A DNA stretch of 64,000 nucleotides from Taudactylus pleione. Lineage: Eukaryota; Chordata; Amphibia; Anura; Myobatrachidae. The number at the start of each line of letters is the position of its first letter. Position 1 is the first letter of the stretch. The notes under the pieces are model-generated. The model had not been told where the DNA came from. It did no database searches and was given only the letters and a program-made list of their open reading frames with translations. Position numbers and translations under genes: made by a program. Below, in pieces: positions 12,150 to 22,105 of the stretch. Where the stretch lies: positions 1,240,001 to 1,304,000 of the forward strand of contig JAUIMM010000171.1 in NCBI GenBank assembly GCA_031769625.1, read 5' to 3'.

Positions 12150-12612
12150 TTAAGCCAAACACCCACGAGCACACAGAAGAAAAAAATATAAAATTTTAAT
12201 TGTTATATTTATTTGACTGAGCATGACTGGAGTTGCTGGATCTTGTGCGCTAATGTGGTTAAGCCTAACACCCATGCACACACAGAAGAAAAAAATATAT
12301 GACACTTGTATTGTTTTTTTTTTTATTGAACACGACTGGAATCGCTGGATCTTGTGCGCTAATGTGGTTAAGCCTAACACCCACACACACACAGAAGAAA
12401 AAAATATATAAGACACTTGTATTGATTTTTTTTTGATTGCACACGACTGGAGTCGCTGGATCTTGTGCGCTACTGTGGTTAGGCCTAACACCCATGCACG
12501 CACACACAGAGGAAAAAATATATAAGACACTTTAATTGTTTTTTTTTATTGAGCATGACTGGAGTCGCTGGATCTTGTGCGCTAATGTGGTTAAGCCTAA
12601 CACCCATGCACG
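12150..12612. repeat. Tandem repeat of about 110 bp near the hAT terminus
   Basis: The unit 'ctggatcttgtgcgctaatg' followed by 'taagcctaacacccatg', 'cacacagaagaaaaaa' and an oligo-T run recurs four to five times (near 12115, 12236, 12344, 12456 and 12569). The overlapping cysteine-rich minus-strand frames are artefacts of the repetition. Confidence 0.9.
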
Positions 12613-12680
12613 CACTCCGACTCAGATATGCTAAATTCGGGTGGGTTCAGTTCTCTGGGAACCGAACTCTCTCATCTCTA

Positions 12681-12955
12681 GTGTGTATATATGTGTATGT
12701 ACTGTATAAGTATCTGTGTTAGTGTGTATATATGGGTATGTATGTCTGTATGTGTTAGTGTGTATATATGCGTATGTATATGTCTATTTGTTAGTGTGTA
12801 TACATGTGTATGTATATATTTGTGCATGTGTTAGAGTGTATATATGTGTATGTATGTTAGTGTATATATATGTGTATGTATGTTTTAGTGTGGATGTATG
12901 TGTATGTACGTATGTTAGCGTGGATATATATATATATGTATACATGTGTTATATA
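12681..12955. repeat. GT/TA simple repeat, right part
   Basis: A cryptic repeat of 'agtgtgtatatatgtgtatgt', continuing the tract at 5580-5680 and 6240-6283 on the other side of the hAT. Confidence 0.9.
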
Positions 12956-13106
12956 TAGGGATGTGCAGGCTCGGTTCTACTCGGTTCCGTTCGGTTTTTT
13001 TTACCGAATCTTATTGGCTATCCAAAACTCGTGACAGCTGAAACCCAATAAGATACGGGAAAAAAAACCGAACGGAACCGAGTAGAACCGAGCCTTCACA
13101 TCCCTA
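12956..13106. mobile_element. 151-bp fold-back hAT MITE
   Basis: It runs from TAGGGATGTGCAGGCTCGG to CCTTCACATCCCTA and is almost entirely an inverted repeat; each arm carries 'ggttctactcggttccgttc' or its complement. A perfect 8-bp duplication, GTTATATA, flanks it (12948-12955 and 13107-13114). The TAGGGATGTGC end resembles the large hATs in this window, suggesting cross-mobilisation. Confidence 0.93.
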
Positions 13107-13174
13107 GTTATATATAACATATACATGTGTGTTATATGCTGTATATATTATATGTGTGCGTGTGTTTAACATAA

Positions 13175-13245
<71 letters not shown>
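13107..13245. repeat. (CA)n(TA)n compound microsatellite
   Basis: About 24 CA dinucleotides (near 13168-13214) are followed by about 14 TA dinucleotides (13215-13242), with TA-rich sequence before them. Confidence 0.95.
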
Positions 13246-13246
<1 letters not shown>

Positions 13247-13899
13247 ATTAGAACTCCTCCCCCTCAGAAAATCCTGTATTTGCTCCTGCACTTGTTCAAT
13301 AATTTTTTTTTCCTTTGGAGTTGGGGTGCATGACTTTATGCTTCATGCCACTGGAAGGGAGAGGTCAGATGAGCCACGGCGCGTGAGGAGCAGCACCAGC
13401 CAGCCCAGGAGGAGAAGAAGCCAGAAGGAAGAAGCACTAGGTGATAAGGTAAGTCATAATTAGCGGGAGGGGGAACCAGGGGCCCTGCCTATTTTGTCAG
13501 TCCTGGGCCCCACAATTTCTAATGACAGCCCTGTGTGCGCGTGTGTGTGTGTGTGTGTGTGTCAACAGGTCAGTCAATTGTTAAGGTGTGTGTGTTTGTA
13601 AGTATGTTGTGTGTGTATGTTATGTGTTTATGTATGTAGGAGGAGTCATAAGTAGAGATGGGGGAGTCAGGGTTCATTCTTAAGCCGCCCCTGGCCCTAC
13701 TGTGTAGTAGGGGAAAATGCAAGAGAGAGGGGGGGGGCAGTCCCTTTAGCTTTAGCTACTCGTTATTCCTGAATTTATCAGTTTGGTCATAACAGAAGAA
13801 TCTTAAAATATGTTTAAAAAGACATTACTATTTATGCCAATTGGCCATTATATGTACAATAAATGATATGTACTAGTTTGACTAAATAGCAGTTCCAAA
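13246..13899. other. Intergenic DNA with a (GT)n tract
   Basis: Contains (GT)n at about 13533-13562 and a GT-rich cryptic repeat to 13640. The segment 'gggccctgcctattttgtca' to 'aatttctaatgacagccctg' (13480-13535) resembles the end of a common repeat, but no family was assigned. Confidence 0.5.
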
Positions 13900-14037
13900 G
13901 GGGTGTATGTACAAAGCCTTGGAGAGAGATAAAGTGGGTGGAGATAAACTACCAGCCAATCAGCTCCTAACAGTAACATTACAGGCTGTGTTTGAAAAAT
14001 GACAGTTAGGAGCTGATTGGTTGGTACTTTATCTCCG
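13900..14037. mobile_element. MITE, left half (split by Ty3/gypsy element)
   Basis: Starts GGGGTGTATGTACAAAGCC and carries a 'gagataaagtg' motif. The matching inverted end, 'cactttatctgtctccaagg' to 'catagacccc', lies at 18772-18810 beyond the gypsy element. Internally, 'ccaatcagctcctaac' and its complement 'gttaggagctgattgg' form a hairpin. Rejoining the halves across the 5-bp duplication gives a MITE of about 177 bp. Confidence 0.85.
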
Positions 14038-15149
14038 TGTTAGGATCTGGAGGTTTAGTCGAGAGGTATAGTCCTGCAACAGCCTTAAGGGCTGGTATAC
14101 TGTGGCTAGATGCGGCCGTGCAGCAGCTTAAAGAGCTGATAAGATTTAGTTAGAGTGATTTGGCTGGCTGTGGTCTTTGGGCTAGTGAGATGAGGTGCGG
14201 CCTTTGGGCCGGTAAGATGAGATGCGGCCTTTGGGCCGGTAGCAGCCCTGGCTGGCTGTGGCCTGAGGGGCCAGTAAGATGAGATGCGGCCTTCGGGCTG
14301 GTAGCAGCCCTGGCTGGCTGTGGCCTGAAGGCAAGTAATAGGAGGTGCAGCCTCTGGCCTGGTAGCAGCCCCTGAGCTGAGTAGCAGCCTTGAGTGCTGG
14401 AAAACCTTGGCACGATGCGGCCTTTAGGTCGAAATTTCAGTCTCTGGGTAGAGTAGCAGCCTTTGGGCTGAGTAGCAGCCTCTGGGCTGTGTAGCAGCCT
14501 TGAGGGCTGAAAGACTTGGCAAGATGATGCTGAAATGTGCTTAGTGCTGCTGAGATGACACTAGTGGCAGTACACAACATTGCGTACAGAGGATGCTGAG
14601 GTGCGCATATTGCCGGTGGGATGATATTAGCGGCAGTACACAAGATTGCGTACACAGGATGCTGAGGTGCGCTTAATGCCGCTTGGATGACACTAGCGGC
14701 AGTACACACAATCACGCACTCTGGTGTGTGAGACCTGTGCCACCGGGTTGACACAAGCTGCCAGACGCTGGGTTGCGCACTCTGGACACTGAGTGCGGTC
14801 AATGCCGCCTGAGTGACACAAACGGCAGAGGGCAGAAATGCAGACTATGCCGACAAGATGACACAAGCGGCAGGTAGTACTAATGTGGACCGTGCTGCCT
14901 AGGTGACACAAACGGCAGGAACAATAAAGCTAACTGGATACTGGGAACTCAACTGGATACAGTAGACCACATTAGAGCCAGAAACACGTGAACGTTATCA
15001 CCGGCATAAGAGTCCACACAGGGAGGAAATAGAGACAGGAACCAATCAGGATAACTCCCAGCATGATGGAAAGGAGGTAGGAGAAGTTTCAATGCACATT
15101 CATTCGGCATTCACCTCATCCTGAAGACGCAGTTCAGCAGCTTGTACCA
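14038..15149 (-). repeat. 3' LTR of the Ty3/gypsy element (about 1.1 kb)
   Basis: On the plus strand it begins TGTTAGGATCTGG and ends at 'cttgtacca' (corresponding to 'cttgtgaca' in the other copy). The 14560-15149 half aligns throughout with 18230-18766. The 14150-14540 half carries a tandem 'gcggcctttgggccggtagcagcc' pattern and has no counterpart in the 5' LTR. A repeat of about 66 bp ('gatgacactagcggcagtac') is present three times here and twice in the 5' LTR. Confidence 0.88.
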
Positions 15150-15225
15150 GTACGCCCCCCTTGAAGATGGGTTAAGGAACTCCTAGACCCTGGTTTATAA
15201 GGAAAGTCCTCAAATAATTTTTTCT

Positions 15226-15747
15226 TCAGGGTAGGAGCATGTAACGACCTTTCGGGATTCCAGGAACTCTCCTCTGGCCAATACCCACCCAGTGCACAAG
15301 TAACTGAAGACCACCTCTAGAAATTCTGGACTCCAAGATCTTTTCAAGGACAAATTCCTGGTGCCCCTGGACAAGCACCAGTGGAGGTCTGACTGAATGC
15401 TTAGTAGAAAACCTGGTGGAGTGGAAAACTGGTTTCAGAAGAGAACAATGAAAATTTTTATTAATTTTGAGAGTCCAGGGTAACTTCAGATGGAAAGCCA
15501 CAGGATTCACTTGAGCAATAATCCTAAACGGAACGATTGAATTTGGGTCCCAACTTTTGTGATCTCTGATGTAAGTTAATGCTTCTGGCAGATAGCCAGA
15601 CCAAATCTCCCACTTAGAGACCACAGGGCCTACAGAAAAGCTCAGAGAAAGGGCATCCACCTTCACAGTCTTAAATCCAGGCCGAAAGGAGATGGTAAAA
15701 TTGAAGTGGGTGAAGAACAGGGCCCATCGTGCTTGTCTGGCATTCAA
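15226..15747 (-). pseudogene. gypsy pol: RNase H tail fused to integrase C-terminus
   Basis: The N-terminal part ([16 protein letters not shown], then [10 protein letters not shown]) is the RNase H connection seen in gypsy pol. The next part ([32 protein letters not shown]-like, LLVHWVG) is the integrase C-terminal and chromodomain-like region. The zinc-binding and DDE catalytic parts of integrase, normally several hundred residues between them, are absent while the frame stays open. This indicates an in-frame deletion of roughly 1 kb. The C-terminal module is thought to guide integration through chromatin binding, but without the core the protein cannot integrate DNA. Confidence 0.8.
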
Positions 15748-15924
15748 TCTTTTGGCAGACTCAATATGAGCCAGATTTTAATGATCCGTTAACAGCAACA
15801 CCACATCGTTAGCAACCTCTAACCAGTGTCGCCAATCCTCATATGCACACTTGATGGCCAGAAGCTCTTGGTTGCCCACATCATAATTTCTCTCAGGTGC
15901 TTGAAATTTCCAAGAGAAAAAGGC

Positions 15925-17317
15925 TCATGGATGCAATTTACCATCTTCCATGTCACTCTGGGAAAGAATGGCCCCTGCTCCAACTTCAAAAGCATCTACT
16001 TCCACTACAAAAGGAAGGTCAATATTGGGATGTAGACGGACTAGATCAGACACAAATGCCATCTTGAGCTGGTTGAATGCATGAACAGCTCTAGGAGACC
16101 AATTACTCACATCAAATATATGATGGAAGAGACGATGGTAGAGAAAGATTTGATGAAACAGCAGTAATAATTTGAAAATCCTAGACACCGCTGGATGGCC
16201 TGTAGAGGTGTGGGTTGTTCCCAATCTAGTACAGGCTTCACCTTACTTGGATCCATGGAAAATCCCAGAGAAGACATTATGTAACCCAAGAAGGAGATCT
16301 CTTCCACCTCAAATTCGCACTTCTCCAAGTTGGCATACAAACTATTAACCAGGAGTCTTTGCAGCACCAACCTCACATGTTGACAATGTTGTTCCATGGA
16401 TTTGGAAAAAATAAGAATCGTCCAAATAAACAACAGCAAAGACCCCCAGAAAATCCTTCAAGATCAAAGTCCTGGAAGACGGCTGGGGCATTGGACAGAC
16501 CGAAAGGCATAACCAGATACTCGAAATGCCCCAAGTGGGTGTTGAAAGCCATCTTGTCGTCTTCCACTCATCTCATTTGTGGATACGGATAAGTTTGTAG
16601 GCACCACACAAATTAATTTTAGAAAAAATAGAAGCCTCCCGTAATTGATCAAACAGGACTGAGATCAGGGGCAGAGGATAGACAATTTTCACAGTGATCC
16701 TATTAAGTCCACAAAAATCAATGCAGGGTCAGACAGAGATCCATCTTTTTTCTGGACAAAACAGAAGCCAGCACCTACCATAAACTTGGATGGCTGAATA
16801 AATCCTTTCCCTAGAGTATCCTGGATGTAATCCTGCATTGCTTTATCTTTGGGGACAGACAAGGTGTACAGCCTACCCTTAGAAAGTCTCGCGTCAGGTA
16901 TCAGATCGATGGCACAATCAAATGACCGATGAGGTGTTAGAGCATCAGCTTTTTTTGAGAGAATACCTCCACCAGATCCTGATACAGAGCGGGAACCAGT
17001 GGAGTTTCTGATGGAAGGATTGCTGCAAGATGGACAGGATGAGACAAACAATGAATAAAACAGGAGGGACCCCACTGTAGAATTTCCCCAGTTTTCCACT
17101 GGATAACTGGGTCATGCTTCTTCAGCCAATACAAACCCAGCACTAAGAGGGCCAATGGACATTGTAGGAGGAGAAATGAAAGTTCTTCCTGATGAAGAGC
17201 TCTGATGGTCAACTGTATCGGTGGCGTCCGGAAGGAAATGGGGACTGAGGAAAGATTCCTACCATCCAGACCAATGACAGTGACTGGGCTACACAAGGGT
17301 TCAGAAGAAAGTCCCAA
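15925..17317 (-). pseudogene. gypsy protease-RT-RNase H region (broken)
   Basis: In minus-strand order: a post-protease segment (17317-16940), the RT N-terminus with LYTLSVPKDKAMQDYI and FCFVQKKDGSL (near 16860-16740), the RT core with [20 protein letters not shown] (near 16560-16500), and the catalytic region as [13 protein letters not shown] (near 16430). That last motif is expected to read YLDDILIFS, so both Asp residues are lost. Thumb and LGYIMS (near 16300) and RNase H with [17 protein letters not shown] (near 16000) follow. Frames change several times and a stretch near 16580-16690 is degraded. Confidence 0.85.
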
Positions 17318-17463
17318 TGTCTCCAGAAAGCAAGGTCCATTAAGTTCTCCGCGGCCCCACTGTCAATGAAGGCAGACACAGACACTTGACCAAATGAGGA
17401 CTTGAGTATTGTGGGGAAAAGGACTGAATTTCTTGGAGAGATGGATGCAAGGCCTACATTCAA
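17209..17463 (-). pseudogene. gypsy aspartic protease fragment
   Basis: The frame contains FIDSGAAENLMD (near 17370-17335), the DSG-type active-site loop of retroelement aspartic proteases, preceded by the usual beta-strand LFPTILKSS. It lies between the zinc knuckle and RT, as expected. It is in a different frame from the gag part. Confidence 0.8.
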
Positions 17464-17477
17464 CTCTCCACTACCAT

Positions 17478-18166
17478 CTAGACCTTGCCTTTTACTGACT
17501 TGATGGGACAGAGTAGAGCCATATGATCTTTACCACTGCAATACATGCATAATCCCAGTGTGCGTCTCCTCCGTTTCTCTTCTGCAGGATGACGGAAGAC
17601 CCCTAGTTGCATTGCTTCCTCCTGATCTGTAGAAGGCAGGCAAATAGGTGATCGAGGATTTTGAGATGGCAGGCTCTTCTCCAACCTGTGATCCCAGAGG
17701 CATCGGTCTATGCAAATAGTTAGACTCATAAGGTCATCCAGCGTGTCTGTGAAGGGACCAGTATGTCCTTGATCTGATCCGATAGCCCCCATTGGAATTG
17801 ACTCCGTAGAGCAGGATTGTTCCAACCTGAGTCTACAGCTTACTTCCGGAACTCTGTACAGTTATCCTCCGCTACCCTGTTCTCCTGCTTAAGAGTCCAA
17901 AGACTAGCCTCTGCCATGGCTGCCTTGTCCAGGTCATCATAAAGTAACCCCAGAGCCAAGAAAAAGGAATACACAGTCTGAAGGGCAGTTGAAGTGGAGG
18001 GAAGGCCAAAAGCCCACATCTGCTGGTCTCCTTGCAAAAATGAAATTGCAATCTCGATTCGCTGAGTCCCAGAACCTGAAGACAGAGGCCTGAGCCTAAA
18101 ATAAAGTTTACAACTTTCCCTAAAATTCACAAAGTCCTTACGACTCCCCGTAAAACGGTCAGGCAT
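17478..18166 (-). pseudogene. gypsy gag with CCHC zinc knuckle (partial, broken)
   Basis: The capsid-like part (18166-17840) has MPDRFTGS, RESCKLYFRLRP, ISFLQGDQQMWAFGLP and LYDDLDKAAMAEASL, typical of the gypsy gag group to which sushi-type elements belong. The next frame (17825-17478) ends in CMYCSGKDHMALLC, a CCHC knuckle (Cx2Cx4Hx4C). The two parts are frame-shifted near 17830. The normal gag start is missing because the sequence is joined to a truncated LTR about 60 bp upstream. Confidence 0.8.
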
Positions 18167-18227
18167 ATTCAGCTTGGGCTCAAGGGCAGAGTAACGGGAG
18201 GGTGCAGCCCGAGTCTCCTCAACCTTG

Positions 18228-18766
18228 ATGGAATGACACTATCGGCAGTACACAAGATTGCATACACAGGATGCTGAGGTGCGCTTAATGCTGCCAGGAG
18301 GAAACTAGCAGCAGTACACACAATCACGTACTCTGGTGTGTGAGACCTGTGTCACCGGGTTGACACAAGCTGCCGGACGCTGGGTTGCACACTCTGGACA
18401 CTGAGTGCGGTCAATGCCGACTGAATGACACAAACGGCAGAGGGCAGGAATGCAGACCGTGCCGCCAAGATGACACAAGTGGCAGGTAGTACTAATGTGG
18501 ACCGTGCTGCCTAGGTGACACAAATGGTAGAAACAATAAAGCTGACTGTATACTGGGAACTCAACTTGATACAGAAGACCACGCTAGAACCGGAAACACG
18601 TGAACGCTATCACTGGCATAAGAGCAGAGTCCACACAGGGGGGAAATAGAGACGGGATCCAATCAGGATAATTCCCAGCATGATGGACAGAAGGTAGGAG
18701 AAGTTTCAATGCACATTCATCCAGCGTTCACCTCGTCCTGAAGACACAGATTGGCGGCTTGTGACA
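18228..18766 (-). repeat. 5' LTR of the Ty3/gypsy element, truncated
   Basis: Aligns with 14620-15149 and ends in TGACA at 18766 (TGTCA on the element strand). It lacks the half equivalent to 14038-14560. The missing half, the primer binding site and the gag start were removed by one deletion whose junction is near 18225. Confidence 0.85.
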
Positions 18767-18771
18767 CTCCG

Positions 18772-18810
18772 TTCACTTTATCTGTCTCCAAGGCTTAGTA
18801 CATAGACCCC
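18772..18810. mobile_element. MITE, right half
   Basis: The complement of 'gtctatgtactaagccttgg' matches the left end at 13900-13930 with few changes. See the left half. Confidence 0.85.
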
Positions 18811-20850
18811 TAAGTTTCTCCATTGTTGTAGAAGGGTATTGTCTGCAAGAACTATGACAGATGATGGTAGGCTGTCCATGTTTATTTTACCACATAGAAG
18901 GATTGAAGGCCTGCAGTTAACACACAAGCATGTATTGGGAATGGAGTTAAACTAGCTAAGACCTTGCTCAGTGGTCCCAAATGTCCAAAGCTTGACCCTC
19001 TTTACTGTAAAAAGTCAATCAACCTCTGGCTGCCTGCAGAGAAACCTGTCAGGCAAGCTTATCATCACTTGTGTTTTACAGCTTTACTCACTGCCGTGCA
19101 ATGTAAGATTATTTTATATAGAATTTATATAGATTTTCCTCTCCCTGTGGATTTTGAGCACAATTAGAAACATTTCAAGAAAAGGGTGCATGCTTTTACA
19201 GACAGGGACCATGCACAGATGATGGATGAGCTTAGACAATGTGAAACATAGAAAAATAGTTTCTTGTCCAAAAGTTATCCATACTTGCAGCCCATTAGCA
19301 GTATTGTACAGTCACATGTAAAGATTCCCTTTTACTGCACTTAACTAGAGTCACTTAAATCACTTGACAGTTACTTACACCACTTACATAAGTAAACTAA
19401 TATGTGTGTTTTTCAAGCCTGAATATTAGAGCAGAGTGACATGTATTTGCCAAAATGCAGCATTCAGAATGGGTTGTTTGGTAGGTGAACTGAAACTCAT
19501 CCAGTGTTAATATACTGTCAGCCAGAAATCAATATGTCAACGGTTTCAGGGGAGTAAGCAATGATCAGCACGGGTGCAGAGGTTTGTAGAGGTCAAAAAA
19601 TATGCTGTGTATCAGATGACCTGCTAGTCATTGCAAAATATATGATCACTGAGTTGCGGAAAGACTCTGATGTTATGTATTGAGCATACTCCTGAGAGAT
19701 CAGTCCTTCTGCTAGTGTTATATGTAATACGATTAGAGGAAAGTCACAAAGAGGGATAGAGGGAAGAAGTACAAAGTAGCCACTAATGTGAGCACATATT
19801 TTTATATTAGTGGCTAATGTATAGATTTTGTTTACTTACATAAAAGTGAATCAGAATGGGTTTATCCAGGATTGCTTACCAGTTCAGCTCCTAAAATGTT
19901 TTTTATCTATTTTTCTTTATTATTATTATTTAAAAAAAAATCAACAGTAATTGATCACATAAGTAATCACTTTCTTCCTTTGTGTCAAAATTAATTTTAG
20001 ACAGAGAATCAGGCAACCAGTCTTGTTTTAAAAAACAGTGGTGACCAGCAATAGTCTGTTTGTAAAATATCACTCTTCTACCATTACATACCATAGTGTT
20101 GGACATGTAGCCATAACAGAACCAGCACCTCACCTTTCCATAGATCTCGGTACTGGATCTGGCGTCACAGGTTCCAATGTTTAAAAAGAGTAAATAATTG
20201 TTAAAGTTCCCGCATGAATTGTATTGTGCAATGGAGGGCTTCTATAGGGAAAGGGATGCAAAACACAATCCCTATCCCAGAGGATACTGAAAAGGAAAAA
20301 AAAACAAGAGTGGGGGGAAACATAATAGGTTGCTATATCTTAAAACAGGATTTTTCCGTCAAAAATATGCAACTTTGCATTCGTCGTAAGTAATAGGCTT
20401 CGAGAACATGTAAACTTGCATCACAAGCATTCTCGCACCACCAAAACACGCCATCCAGATGTTGCCCATGTAAAATATACAACTCTCTGACTGTAATAGG
20501 CTGCGAATCATAAACTTGCACAGATCTCGCAAAAATAAACTTGTGATTAATAGACTGATCCCAGGATGGCAATATTAATGTGCGACTTTAAGGTAACTCA
20601 ACATCTGAGGCCTATTAACACAGAAGATGGCCATTAACACTAATCAAACCCCTATATAAACCACACCAACCTCCATTTCACCTTTGTGGGTGTAGTACTA
20701 GTGAATTTTCTGAAGTCTGGGTGTGTGGGGGCAGCGCAGGAAGAGGGTCACCTAAATACCCTTCCTGTGATGTGTCTTGAAATACATTACAAGTTAACCT
20801 TGTGTTGTTTGTTTAAGTTCAACCTTAAACTTGGCTGGTGTTTTAGGGGG
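18811..20850. other. Intergenic DNA, nothing firmly recognised
   Basis: No genes or clear repeat families were seen. The segment 20380-20560 holds mutually complementary words (tttgcattcgtcg, aataggcttcgag, aaacttgcatcac, aggctgcgaatcat), suggesting an old MITE that I cannot delimit. Confidence 0.45.
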
Positions 20851-20855
20851 TTGGG

Positions 20856-20935
20856 TATGGGATCCCGATGATTAGGATGACGGAATACCACTGACAGTAT
20901 TGTAACTGTCAGCATCCTAACTGTCTACATCCCAT
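20856..20935. mobile_element. Short MITE remnant with imperfect hairpin
   Basis: Starts 'atgggatcccgatgatta' and ends 'aactgtctacatccca'; the inner part forms a hairpin around 'tgacagtattgtaactgtca'. End wording resembles the GGGATGTAGTT-type termini of the TTAGGG-rich element copies. Confidence 0.45.
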
Positions 20936-20983
20936 TTTATGTATTCAATGTAAAGGCTAAACAGTTCTTTTTGTAATGTTTTC

Positions 20984-21262
20984 CCCCTCTTTGAATCCCC
21001 CAGGTGATTCGGGATATGGCTCATGACACCTCTTTCTATTCCACTTGCTGTGGCTCAACATAAATATAATGTTGCTCACAATGCTACACACAATTTTATA
21101 GTGCACACCATTGAGCTTAAGAAGAACAGGTTCCACTGTTTGGATAGGTTGGAGGGGGAATTCCTCTATATGCTCCAAAGAAAGTTGGTGGCATCATTAC
21201 TGCCAGCTGTATGCTACACAACAATGCCCTTGGACAAGATAGGTCTGATTTTGGGGACATAG
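20984..21262 (+). pseudogene. Harbinger (HARBI1-like) nuclease C-terminal fragment
   Basis: Reading from WLMTPLSIPLAVAQ, the frame continues YNVAHNATHNFIVHT, LKKNRFHCLD, EGEFLYM and LLPAVCYTTM. This order matches the C-terminal quarter of PIF/Harbinger DDE nucleases (YN.AH..TRN..ER, LK.RFRCLD, CC.LHN). The GDSGYG motif normally just before it is in another frame, so a frameshift lies near 21020. The usual catalytic Glu in the N..ER motif seems replaced (FIVHT). The N-terminal three quarters are not found. In Harbinger elements this protein cuts the transposon ends with help of a SANT/Myb-like partner. Confidence 0.7.
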
Positions 21263-21453
21263 AGCATACAGCGAGGAGACGTCTGATCCATCACCATCTC
21301 AGGATGTTCTAAATACACATAGAGGAATGAGGATCGTGAAAGGATCATATGCCAGTACTTCACATGTGGAAATTTACTAAACTGAAAATCATGATTAAAA
21401 AAAGTAATGTTTATCGGAACACAAAAAAAAATTATTTTTTTCTTAGGGCTGGC

Positions 21454-21639
21454 TTATATGTCTGCTGCTACCATGGCCTTTAGGCCGACCACCACATGTA
21501 CATACACTGGCCCAAGGGAGAGTGTTGGGAGTAGAGCTTCTGTTTGAGCCCTAATTGCCTGTGTAATGGCTGACGTATGGTGATCTAGATTAACCGCCAT
21601 TCTGGTTCTAGTACCTAGCATCTTTATTATTATGTGCAA
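21454..21639 (-). pseudogene. Possible C-terminal part of Harbinger SANT/Myb-like partner
   Basis: The frame holds NLDHHTSAITQAIRAQTEAL and LPTLSLGPV, a helical C-terminal style seen in Harbinger accessory proteins. It lies opposite to the nuclease fragment, as in convergent Harbinger gene pairs. The link to 23850-24170 across an intervening LTR-like insertion is inferred. Composition is the only other support, so this is tentative. Confidence 0.3.
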
Positions 21640-22105
21640 TTTTACATAATTGTGATGTAATGCTTCTTAGTTGTGTGGTTTGCACCTTCATGAATTTTAT
21701 CTGCAGCCAAGGACTAAAGGACTGTGACATCTCTTCCTCAGTTGGGATGGGTGAGTTTGTGGGTATGGTATGCGGCTACTGACATTACTTTGTGTGCTCA
21801 ATGGTGTCTTCTGCTCTGTCATCTGCATGCTCTGGTGTATCAACCTCGTGAGGATGATGTAGGTTGGGCCACCAGTATCTTAATCAGAATTGGTGATGCT
21901 GTTGGTGGATTTGCTTACCATGGTCCTGTAAAGAGGTAAGAAATGTCATTAATCAATTTATTTTGTTTAGTTTTTTGGGGGGGAGGGTTAGGTCACTGAA
22001 AAATATTTACATTGCAGAAGGTCTGGTCTTAGAAATGTGACACTGTTAATGTGTGAACTATTACATTACAATATTGCAGAATTGCATATGCCTGCTAAAT
22101 CATGG

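Larger units (their letters stand above)
6284..12680 (-). mobile_element. Full-length autonomous-type hAT transposon (decayed)
   Basis: The element starts TAGAGATGTGCGCCAAC and ends CTCTCTCATCTCTA. An 8-bp duplication, GTGTGTAT, flanks it (6276-6283 and 12681-12688). The left end carries repeated 'ttttggatctggat' subterminal motifs, and the right end shares 'ttcgggtgggttc' with the shorter element at 2569-3948. A BED-finger hAT transposase is read on the minus strand between 11903 and about 8990. The interior also holds a direct duplication (6547-7015), an unknown open frame (7666-8085), a 55-bp tandem repeat (8460-8625) and a tandem repeat of about 110 bp (12150-12610). It interrupts a GT/TA simple repeat. 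Confidence 0.93.
14033..18771 (-). mobile_element. Ty3/gypsy LTR retrotransposon, internally deleted
   Basis: The element spans 14038-18766, with the 5-bp duplication CTCCG at 14033-14037 and 18767-18771. It is read on the minus strand: 5' LTR (18766 to about 18228, truncated), gag, protease, RT, RNase H, integrase C-terminus, polypurine tract (complement of 'cgccccccttgaag' near 15153), 3' LTR (15149-14038). LTR ends are TGTCACAAG...CTAACA. The protein order and the chromodomain-like C terminus fit vertebrate chromovirus-type gypsy elements. No primer binding site remains and all frames are broken, so it is inactive. Confidence 0.92.

Noticed and set aside
12150..12612. CRISPR-like array (regular repeats and spacers)
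   Set aside because: Units are contiguous, degenerate and lie inside a eukaryotic hAT; no spacers and no associated genes.
12716..12958. 80-residue open frame rich in Y, V and C
   Set aside because: Translation of a GT/TA simple repeat.
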